Origin: Bacillota bacterium
GTDB taxonomy: Bacteria > Bacillota > UBA4882 > UBA8346
Length of the DNA: 64,000 nt
Assembly: GCA_023426245.1 (NCBI GenBank)
Contig: JAFABB010000055.1
Coordinates: forward strand, 94,928-158,927
Direction of reading: 5' to 3'
The first letter of the stretch is position 1. Each line of letters starts with the position of its first letter. Below the pieces are notes generated by a model, which was not told the DNA's origin, searched no databases, and worked only from the letters and a program-made list of their open reading frames with translations. Below are positions 55,542 to 62,157 of this stretch, one piece after another. A program made the translations under genes and the position numbers.

Positions 55542-55680
55542 TTCATCTTCCTCCTCTTTTCAAATGATACTTCAGTGGTTCTGGTTCCTGTCATCTTTAT
55601 ACACCTCCAAAACAGAACCAGAAAGAATAATATGAAAGATGCTGTGTCAAGGAACGATCTGCCTTCCTTGCGTTCCCAAA

Positions 55681-57093
55681 CTAAACCATCGTCCATATCC
55701 AGTAAGTCCCAAGGAACAGAACCCCTTGGGCCAAGCCGATCATCGTCAAGAACACTCCATACTTCATGATATCCGACCAATCAGTGGTATCGAATCCCAG
55801 CGAGAGTACAATAACTGTCGACTGGAAAGGGAAGATATAAAGCCCCGCGCCATAAGTGGTCAGCATAGCCACGGCCTTGGCGGGCAAAATCTTCATTTCC
55901 AAAAGAATCGGTGTTAAAAGGGATATCTCACCCATTGTCTCTAGAATAAAATGGAGCGCAAACGCAAACAAAATAATAAAAAGACCGGCTATAAAAAAAC
56001 TCGAACCCTGCAAATAAGAAAAGTTCAATAATCCCTCACCGGCCCAAGCGGAAAAGCCCGTGGTGGTCAGCACTTTACCGATGGAATAAGAACCGCCGGC
56101 AAAGAAAAAAGTGACCAGGGAGATCTTGCTGAAATCTTTAATGGTAAGAAAGCCTAGATAGGGCAATAGAAAAAGCATACCGACTATAATGCCAACCTGA
56201 TTGGTGTTTAACGGATGCCAGGAATCGGTAATCCAAAGCAACACGGCCAGCAAAACAAATACCGCCGCTTTTTTCTCATTCTTCGTCATTGGCCCCATGC
56301 TCTTGAGAGTTTCCCGGATCTGCTTTTTCATTGTTTCCTGGGAAAGAACCGTATCCGGCTTGTACTTTTTTGTAATGTAGAAATACGTGGCGACAGCCGG
56401 GATCGGAGCCATTACCCACATGGTAGAAAGCCAGCTAAGCCAGGAAATGTTGACGCCGGCCAAATCGTTCACTAACCCGACAGCCAAAAAATTAGCCAGC
56501 GAACCGGTAAGGGGCACGCGGCCAAAAGTTAAAGTCAGAATAGCCATAAAGCAAGTCAGACCAGTGCAGATTTTGTTTTTAGCACTTTTTTCTATGCCCA
56601 AAGCCTCAAAAATACCGATGGCCAAAGCCATCATCAAAGCGATGTCGGCGGCAGCGGCAGGGATGATGAACGGAAAAATAAAACAAAGAATGATAAATGC
56701 AGCTACCAAACCATTAAAGGAAAAGGGAACTTTAGATAGAATGATCGAGGCGATCCGTTTCCCCAACCCGGAGACTTCCACTCCCTTGGCGATCACTAAG
56801 GCAAAAAACAGCAACCATATGGTGGGGTTGAAAAATCCGGAAAAAGAATCGGCAGCGCCGGCAGTCTTGGTCACCATGAAGAGGACACAAGCGCAAAGCG
56901 CAGGAATCATGGGCGGCATACACATGAAGATCCACCAAATTGCCGTCAAAAAAGCAATGGCCGTGGCATGACTACCCTGTGTGGATAAGCCGGGTAAACC
57001 CATTATCCAAACGATCATAAACACGGTTATTCCCAGGAAGAACCCTATTGCCTTGGTAAGGCCAGGGCTTTTCTTAATCGTAGTGTTGGACAT
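55681..57093 (-). CDS. SLC13/DASS-like anion permease, copy 2
   Basis: The 470-residue protein is a close paralogue of the permease at 52532: GSHATAIA(L/F)LTAIWWIFM, the NPTIWLLFFALVIAKGVEVSGLGKR block and FFFAGGSYSIG are shared. About 12 helices. The Ser-Asn-Thr motif is missing here too (IPAAAADIALMM; ETMGEISLLTPI). AAGAGGT lies 8 bases before the ATG. It is the first gene of the decarboxylase cluster. Two carriers could serve as an exchanger pair or as carriers for different acids, which is inference. Confidence 0.85.
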   Translation of the reverse strand: MSNTTIKKSPGLTKAIGFFLGITVFMIVWIMGLPGLSTQGSHATAIAFLTAIWWIFMCMPPMIPALCACVLFMVTKTAGAADSFSGFFNPTIWLLFFALVIAKGVEVSGLGKRIASIILSKVPFSFNGLVAAFIILCFIFPFIIPAAAADIALMMALAIGIFEALGIEKSAKNKICTGLTCFMAILTLTFGRVPLTGSLANFLAVGLVNDLAGVNISWLSWLSTMWVMAPIPAVATYFYITKKYKPDTVLSQETMKKQIRETLKSMGPMTKNEKKAAVFVLLAVLLWITDSWHPLNTNQVGIIVGMLFLLPYLGFLTIKDFSKISLVTFFFAGGSYSIGKVLTTTGFSAWAGEGLLNFSYLQGSSFFIAGLFIILFAFALHFILETMGEISLLTPILLEMKILPAKAVAMLTTYGAGLYIFPFQSTVIVLSLGFDTTDWSDIMKYGVFLTMIGLAQGVLFLGTYWIWTMV

Positions 57094-57152
57094 GTTGATG
57101 ACCTCTTAACATCATGTATTTGATATTTACGCGATTAAAAGGGTACAAAAAA

Positions 57153-57181
57153 ATTATACCGCTAATTTGAAAAGCCTTCAG
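57153..57181 (-). promoter_or_regulatory. Possible promoter of the decarboxylase cluster
   Basis: On the minus strand TATAAT (57153-57158) lies 17 bases after CTGAAG (57176-57181), which is a weak -35. A weak -35 suits a promoter that needs an activator, such as a Crp/Fnr protein. Confidence 0.35.
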
Positions 57182-57243
57182 TAGCCGGTATAATCTATTT
57201 ATGTGGTTTCCGATATGCAATGACATTGAAAACCGTTTTTTAT

Positions 57244-57261
57244 TTGTGTTGTAAACCACAA
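57244..57261. promoter_or_regulatory. TTGTG-N8-CACAA palindrome, possible Crp/Fnr operator
   Basis: TTGTG at 57244-57248 and CACAA at 57257-57261 are exact inverted repeats with 8 bases between, about 100 bases upstream of the possible -10 at 57153. The half-site is like those of Crp/Fnr proteins but not identical to known FNR or Crp sites. The region 57094-57452 has no gene. Confidence 0.3.
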
Positions 57262-57452
57262 TATTTATCCTTCCACCCCACAATCCATCGGGTGGAAATC
57301 ACCCTCCATTTTTCTGAAGGTAAATCCACTGCGCTGCCAACTGGAATAAAACCTCCTAAAAAACAAACCATAACCGCTTTAAGGGCACGTTACTAGCGAA
57401 GTCTTAAGACTTTTGAAACAAAGCCCTCCAACCGCATTTCTTTTACAAAGCT

Positions 57453-57487
57453 GAGGCTGTCTCAAAAGTACTTTTAGAGACAGCCCC
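57453..57487. repeat. MITE-like palindrome, minimal copy (35 bp)
   Basis: GAGGCTGTCTCAAAAGTA and its near-complement CTTTTAGAGACAGCCCC leave almost no centre. It is the shortest copy of the family seen at 3674, 20493 and 49638, and TTATTTTTTC follows. It stands 40 bases before an IS1182-type transposase remnant. Confidence 0.65.
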
Positions 57488-57526
57488 TTATTTTTTCTTG
57501 CTTGCTTTTACTGGCTCACCCTTAAA

Positions 57527-57812
57527 CTAGTCGAGAAATTCCGGGACAAGCTGGAACACATTCTCTCCCGGAGCGATGAGTTGGAGAAAATCAAACAGCA
57601 GATAGAGGAACATGGTAAAGCCAGTCTTACCGATCCGGATAGCCGGTGATAACACGAATAACGGCGATTGTGGAGTCTGTCATGATATACAAATCCCGGT
57701 GGACAGTGGGCATTGCTTGGTAATAACGATGGATGTAGTAAGCAACCCTGGAGATAAACAGCAGCTTTCAATATATTCGATATGGCAAAAAGCCATGAGA
57801 GTGGATAAGTGA
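57527..57812 (+). pseudogene. IS1182-family transposase remnant
   Basis: Two frames joined by a +1 shift near 57647 encode pieces of an IS1182-type transposase: KFRDKLEHILSRSDELEKI and KASLTDPDSR in the first, then NNGDCGVCHDIQIPVDSGHC, LVITMDVVSNPGDKQQLS in the second. The second piece resembles the YNVQ-AVD-KH-LIV and DKxQLSP blocks of these transposases. Both ends are missing, so it cannot be active. It lies beside a palindrome of the MITE family at 57453. Confidence 0.65.
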
Positions 57813-57946
57813 TATTTGCAATACCAAGTTATATGTGCTAAACCTTCACTATCCAATTGGATATCCTCCTTTGCTTTTTATGCGGTTGGCGAACCCCATT
57901 TATTTTAGCAAGGGAGGATTCCTTTTTCCTATTCATAGGCATAGCC

Positions 57947-58534
57947 TCAGCTATGGCCGGCTTCAGTTTTAATCTTTTGCAAGGTTTTAGTGGTAGTCGT
58001 GCGGTGCATCCCGGCTAGCAAAGCCAGTTCTTCATGGGTCAGTCTTATGGATGAATCAGAGCGGGTACTCCTCTCAAGAGCCCAGCGTATTTTTTCTTCA
58101 CTGGAATCCAAAGCGATATGTTCTACATCAACAATCAGCCGATTGAAACGCTGCGAAAAATTATGAATGATTGCACAACCAAATTCAGGATGGTCAAAGC
58201 ATATCTTTTGAATTAAATCTTTATGAAACGCGCATCCGGTTACTTTCTTAAGGGGTAATAAGGAAATGATATTGAATTTCTCGTTAAAAAGAGAGCTAAG
58301 GCCTAAAATATCGCCGGAAATCAGCACTTCTACGCCTTTGCGTTTTCCAGAATCCCGTTCTCTTACCGTAAGCAACTTGCCCGATTCTATTATATACATC
58401 TGATTATCGGCAAATTCAAACAAGTATTCCTGGCGCGGCTGTAGAGAAAATCGCAAGCTATTTTTGCACAGTTGTTGTCCCACCTCTTCTGACAGCGACT
58501 TACAAAACTTGTTTTGGCAAGCATCACATACCAT
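57947..58534 (-). CDS. Crp/Fnr-family regulator with FNR-like cysteines
   Basis: The 195-residue protein has an N-terminal cyclic-nucleotide-binding-like barrel (about 20-125) and a C-terminal winged helix with RLTHEELALLAGMHRTTTTKTL near 163-184. Cys3, Cys6, Cys11 and Cys101 lie like the four Fe-S ligands of E. coli FNR (three near the N-terminus, one in the barrel). This suggests an oxygen-sensing cluster. The C-terminus is short after the helix-turn-helix. AAAGGAGGT is 8 bases before the ATG. It is upstream of the decarboxylase cluster on the same strand. Confidence 0.85.
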   Translation of the reverse strand: MVCDACQNKFCKSLSEEVGQQLCKNSLRFSLQPRQEYLFEFADNQMYIIESGKLLTVRERDSGKRKGVEVLISGDILGLSSLFNEKFNIISLLPLKKVTGCAFHKDLIQKICFDHPEFGCAIIHNFSQRFNRLIVDVEHIALDSSEEKIRWALERSTRSDSSIRLTHEELALLAGMHRTTTTKTLQKIKTEAGHS

Positions 58535-59200
58535 ATGCCATTACCTCCTTTGCAATGAGCAGATAGCGAGCCATCCTAACGCTGTTTAAATTTCTACCGG
58601 TAAATCAAAAACAACAGAGCCATCGTCACCAAAGCCATCGAGCCGGTCTAAGTGCCAACTTAACAATCAATTAGCAAGCATAACATCTTAAAAAAAACTG
58701 GTTGAGCTGTTCAAGTTGGAATTCAAAATCGAATTTTTTCCTCGAACCGGCCATACCGCCGCTCAAACCATATTTTAGATTAAGGTCCTGAGCGTTTTTT
58801 ACAATTCAAACATTCCGTTCTGCTCTCATTCTTCCACCTTCCATCATACATTCCGCATTTTTGAAAGAATTTAGATGATGTAAACTTGGGATTAATCTGT
58901 ACGGTTGAGTTAAAGAATACCTGATTTAACAGCTTATTTGCCAAATTACTTCGACAAAATCTTCAATCTTCCTTGTGAACAACTCATTTATTCGATTTAA
59001 CGAAGTAGCATTGAACTGCCGGTCCTGATCGCAATTTCCATTCAAATGTTTTTAAAATACCCTATTTGAAATATAATGTGTTTTTTTTGTGATTACTCCA
59101 TGTTTGTATTATTCTTTTTAAATATCTTCTTTCACCCATTCATAAAAAATCACCCCATAAACCAACATATCCTGCCCTGACCAACCAAAGCAATTTTGAA
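58535..59200. other. Intergenic region with no recognised gene
   Basis: About 670 bases between the Crp/Fnr gene and the IS3 element. The stretch near 58735-58800 (minus strand) is reasonably GC-rich but broken by stops. I see no gene, RNA or clear repeat. Confidence 0.5.
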
Positions 59201-59264
59201 TCACCCCCGATTTGAAAGACAGCAAGAAAGGCTGGTATAATAAAACAAATCGGGAGGTAAAAAA

Positions 59265-59546
59265 ATGAACGAAAGAAGAAAGTTTGATCGCGCATTTAAG
59301 ATAGAAACCGTAAAGTTAATTACAGAACAAAGCCGTACAGTGTCAAGTGTAGCTAGCGAAATCGGAGTTCATGAAAATACTATATATAAATGGCTCAAAC
59401 AACTGCATACCGATCCGGAAAACGCATTTCCCGGTAGTGGTAACCTTAAGCCGGAAGAAGACGGGATCCGCCGAATGAAACGATGGATGGCTGAATTAGA
59501 AGAGGAGAACGCCATCCTAAAAAAAGCTATGGCCTCACGTCCATAG
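59265..59546 (+). CDS. IS3 family transposase OrfA (helix-turn-helix)
   Basis: The 93-residue protein is the DNA-binding part: KFDRAFKIETVKLITEQ and VASEIGVHENTIYKWLKQ form the helix-turn-helix, and EELEEENAILKKA-type heptads form a leucine-zipper end. A run of seven A followed by G at 59519-59526 is the usual programmed -1 frameshift site of the family. Here the -1 frame stops at 59573, before orfB, so the usual fusion is broken or orfB is made on its own. GGGAGG precedes the ATG. Confidence 0.9.
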   Translation: MNERRKFDRAFKIETVKLITEQSRTVSSVASEIGVHENTIYKWLKQLHTDPENAFPGSGNLKPEEDGIRRMKRWMAELEEENAILKKAMASRP

Positions 59547-59583
59547 GACGTGCCTTCACCAAACCAACGAGATAAAATATGGG

Positions 59584-60435
59584 TTGATCAAAGAACACAG
59601 CTCCGAATTCTCGGTGAAGAAGATGTGCCTGCTATTGGATGTTACTCGGTGCGCCTTTTACGCATGGCTCAACCGGCCCAAAAGTCAGCATAAAGCAACC
59701 GATGAAGAACTCTATAAAAAGATATTACAGGTTTATCTACAATTTCATCAACGTTATGGCAGTCTTCGTATCACCTGTCACCTTCATAATGAAGGGATTT
59801 GTTGCAGTAAAAAACGGGTAGCCCGTTTAATGGGTGAGCACGATCTCAAAGCCAAAGGAAGGCGAAAATTTAAAGCAACTACCAATTCAAAACATAATTA
59901 TCCAGTAGCTCCAAACTTGTTAAACCAAAACTTCCGCGTTCAACGCCCCAATCAAGTTTGGGTCGCCGCTATAACCTATATTGCAACTGGCGAAGGTTGG
60001 CTATATCTTGCAGCAGTTATGGACTTGTATTCCCGAAAGATTGTAGGTTGGGCCATGGATAGCACGATGACTCGGCAATTAGTCATTGATGCATTTAAAC
60101 AAGCTATTGGGCGTCGTAAACCGTTGCCGGGATTGATTCATCACTCAGACCGAGATAACCAATACGCCAGCACTGAGTATCAAAAATTACTAAAGAAACA
60201 TCATTGCACTCCCAGCATGAGCCGTAAGGGAAATTGCTATGATAATGCTTGTATGGAATCATTTTGGGGCACGTTAAAGCGTGAACTAGTTTATTACAAA
60301 CGTTATAAAACCCGTGAACAAGCTAAGTCGAGTATTTTTCAGTATATTGAATTGTTTTATAACCGTTGCCGTTTACATTCCAAATTAGGTTATAAATCTC
60401 CGTATGATTTCGAAATCTTGTCCTTAGCCGCCTAA
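59584..60435 (+). CDS. IS3 family transposase OrfB with a mutated DDE triad
   Basis: The 283-residue protein has the HTH_21-type N-terminal region and an integrase core. The third residue Glu225 (NACMESFWGT) and the second Asp189 (HHSDRDNQYAS) are present, 35 residues apart as expected. The first Asp, normally in WVxDITYI, is Ala129 here (VWVAAITYI), so catalysis should be lost. TTG at 59584 opens the homologous part, but the true start is uncertain because no in-frame start with a ribosome site is obvious. Confidence 0.85.
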   Translation: MIKEHSSEFSVKKMCLLLDVTRCAFYAWLNRPKSQHKATDEELYKKILQVYLQFHQRYGSLRITCHLHNEGICCSKKRVARLMGEHDLKAKGRRKFKATTNSKHNYPVAPNLLNQNFRVQRPNQVWVAAITYIATGEGWLYLAAVMDLYSRKIVGWAMDSTMTRQLVIDAFKQAIGRRKPLPGLIHHSDRDNQYASTEYQKLLKKHHCTPSMSRKGNCYDNACMESFWGTLKRELVYYKRYKTREQAKSSIFQYIELFYNRCRLHSKLGYKSPYDFEILSLAA

Positions 60436-60636
60436 TTTGGTGTCTATTTTATCGGGGTAAGCTCGCCTTTCATTTTTAAATGCCCTCCTCCCCCTCCTGG
60501 CCCTCCTAACTTTTCTTCCGCTTTTCATGCTTTTACGCCCAAACTCCTCACCCCGACATTTGAGACACGATGTCGAAAAACGCCGCCTCTTTTCATGGAA
60601 GAAAAACGAAGATCGGCCCGAAAGCAAAAACCTGGT

Positions 60637-60783
60637 AGGGCGAACACGATGTTCGCGTCCCTGCTTGGAGGACGAAGATTTCCCTAAAAACGTCTTTTAT
60701 AACCCCGGCTACGGATGGCCGAGGATAAAGAAGAGACCGGGAAACTGGGTTCCCGGCGGCCTTGCCGCTCGTTTCACGAGCGG
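60637..60783. repeat. Cluster of three REP-like hairpins
   Basis: GGGCGAACA...TGTTCGCgTCCC (60638-60661), CCGGGAA...TTCCCGG (60737-60756) and CCGCTCGT...ACGAGCGG (60765-60783) are three separate inverted repeats in a GC-rich stretch. The first resembles the short palindromic repeats common between genes in bacterial genomes. The gap 60459-61293 has no gene I can support; a further repeat-like piece GTAGGGACACCC lies near 61069. Confidence 0.5.
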
Positions 60784-61293
60784 AGGTGACATTTTGGACC
60801 GCTCCAAAAGGACCTCAGCCGGTGAAATCCGTGGACCATAATACTGCTCATTCATTTTAAGTATCATGAATAAAGTAACCCGCCGCCGCAATCCGTGTCC
60901 CTCAAAATATTATTTCTGCTGATATTGAAAATTCTGGAAAAAAATATTACAATAATATTCATAAAGGAAATAATGATATTCAATCCAAAAAAAGAAATAT
61001 ATATATCTTTTTATAACACCCCCTCTGCCCCACGTCACCCATAAACCCAGTCACTGCTTAGCTTTAAGCCGTAGGGACACCCTTGGGCAAGGCGTTATGA
61101 AATTGGTCCTCGACCGTCCCGAAATCGAAAAACAACTCCGGCTGTGAGAGAGAAATCTCCCCCCTCATAGGCCAACTCTTGAAACCAAGACGGCATCCGG
61201 GGTTGTGGGCCAGTGGGGCAAATAGGGGTTGCATAAAATATATATATGTTTCTTTCATGGAGAGGAACGAAACCTGGAATTGAGTGCGTTACT

Positions 61294-61478
61294 AAAAGCT
61301 CCCTCCGATCTAGAAAAAGCTCCTTCTGATCTAGAAAAAGCTCCTTCTGATCTAGAAAAAGCTCCTTCTGATCTAGAAAAAGCTCCTTCTGATCTAGAAA
61401 AAGCTCCATCTGATCTAGAAAAAGCTCCTTCTGATCTAGAAAAAGCTCCCTCTGATCTAGAAAAAGCTCCTTCTGATC
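61294..61478. repeat. Tandem 21-bp repeat, nine copies
   Basis: The unit AAAGCTCCTTCTGATCTAGAA repeats nine times with a few third-position changes (CCCTCC, CATCT, CCCTCT). On the plus strand it reads as the heptapeptide LEKAPSD and on the minus strand as QKELFLD, and both frames are open. Neither frame has a convincing start or ribosome site. A CCCCGGCT/AGCCGGGG hairpin follows at 61485-61504. Confidence 0.75.
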
Positions 61479-61592
61479 CTTCTTCCCCGGCTTAGCAGCC
61501 GGGGGTAAGCAGTAGGCCAATACCAAAGGTGGATAATTTTCTTAAGCAAAAGTCACGGATAGCTCATATTTTCTTTATCATTGGACATCTTT

Positions 61593-61970
61593 TTAAAGCA
61601 TTTGTTTGGCAGACGCTACCGTCACTTCCAAGACTGCGCGAATCCATGAGAATCTTTCCTTCATCCGGTCGAATTCTTCGCCGGATTTGACAAAACGGGT
61701 AGATCCTTTCACGATAAAACCGGTTCCTTTCCCCTTGTAACCTTCAATTTCCCTTGCGGCGATGGAAAGAATGGCTTCATTGCGGCTTGCCAGGTTCTTT
61801 TCGGTTTTATTGAAGCCATAAGCCGGAATTAAGAGCCGGTCGTCCGAAGTGGCGACAATGTAGCTATTCCAGGTATTAACCAGATGAGGCCCATCATCCC
61901 CGGCAGTTACAATCGAAACGGCTCCATCAGCAGGGTGGGAAAGAATTGCCAATAACTTTTCGTTGAGCAT
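61593..61970 (-). CDS. Pyridoxamine 5'-phosphate oxidase-like flavin-binding protein
   Basis: The 125-residue protein has the split-barrel FMN-binding pattern: SIVTAGDDGPHLVNTWNSY near 18-36, LLIPAYGFNKTEKNLASR near 46-63, and IKGSTR-like beta strands. Members include flavin reductases and electron carriers, so a B6-oxidase activity is not implied. AAAGGA precedes the ATG. It is divergent from a MocR/GntR gene, 188 bases away, which may control it. Confidence 0.8.
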   Translation of the reverse strand: MLNEKLLAILSHPADGAVSIVTAGDDGPHLVNTWNSYIVATSDDRLLIPAYGFNKTEKNLASRNEAILSIAAREIEGYKGKGTGFIVKGSTRFVKSGEEFDRMKERFSWIRAVLEVTVASAKQML

Positions 61971-62053
61971 AATCTTGCATCCTTTCGTTTGAAAATTGAT
62001 GAAGAATTTTGGATAGATGTATTATAAAATATAAGTGCCCCCAATTACAGAGC

Positions 62054-62083
62054 CAGTTCTTAAGAATAATACAGGGGCAGTTC
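62054..62083. promoter_or_regulatory. Direct repeats between the divergent genes, possible MocR operator
   Basis: CAGTTC occurs at 62054-62059 and again at 62078-62083, 24 bases apart, in the region between the flavoprotein gene and the MocR gene. MocR-type regulators often bind direct repeats. On the minus strand a TATAAT (62021-62026) lies nearby without a good -35, which would fit an activated promoter. Confidence 0.3.
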
Positions 62084-62157
62084 GGAAAAATAACCCGGAC
62101 GAGGCTATCGTCTGGAGATTTAATGGCAATAGTTAATTCCAAAATCAACGATGACGG

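Larger units (their letters stand above)
59201..60458 (+). mobile_element. IS3-family insertion sequence, about 1.26 kb
   Basis: The two transposase genes orfA (59265-59546) and orfB (59584-60435) are bounded by ends that match in reverse: left TCACCCCCGATTTGAAAGAC and right (complement) TTACCCCGATAAAATAGACA. The size is normal for the family. Both termini should be refined by comparison with other copies. The element is probably inactive because the transposase lacks a catalytic Asp. Confidence 0.8.

Noticed and set aside
57612..57812. Plus-strand frame of 66 codons taken as a gene of its own
   Set aside because: Its sequence is the second half of the broken IS1182-type transposase, so it is listed as part of the pseudogene.
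60527..60841. Plus-strand frame of 104 codons after the IS3 element
   Set aside because: It runs through three hairpins, has no ribosome site and gives a composition unlike any known protein.
61294..61478. CRISPR array
   Set aside because: The repeats are directly adjacent with no unique spacers, and no cas genes are present.
61095..61526. Minus-strand frame (143 codons) and plus-strand frame (88 codons) over the 21-bp repeat
   Set aside because: Both are open mainly because the repeat unit is a multiple of three. Neither has a good start or a recognisable flanking domain, so only the repeat is reported.
62054..62083. A consensus promoter for the flavoprotein gene at 62021-62049
   Set aside because: The TATAAT is good but no -35 like TTGACA is found at 16-18 bases, so it is only mentioned with the possible operator.
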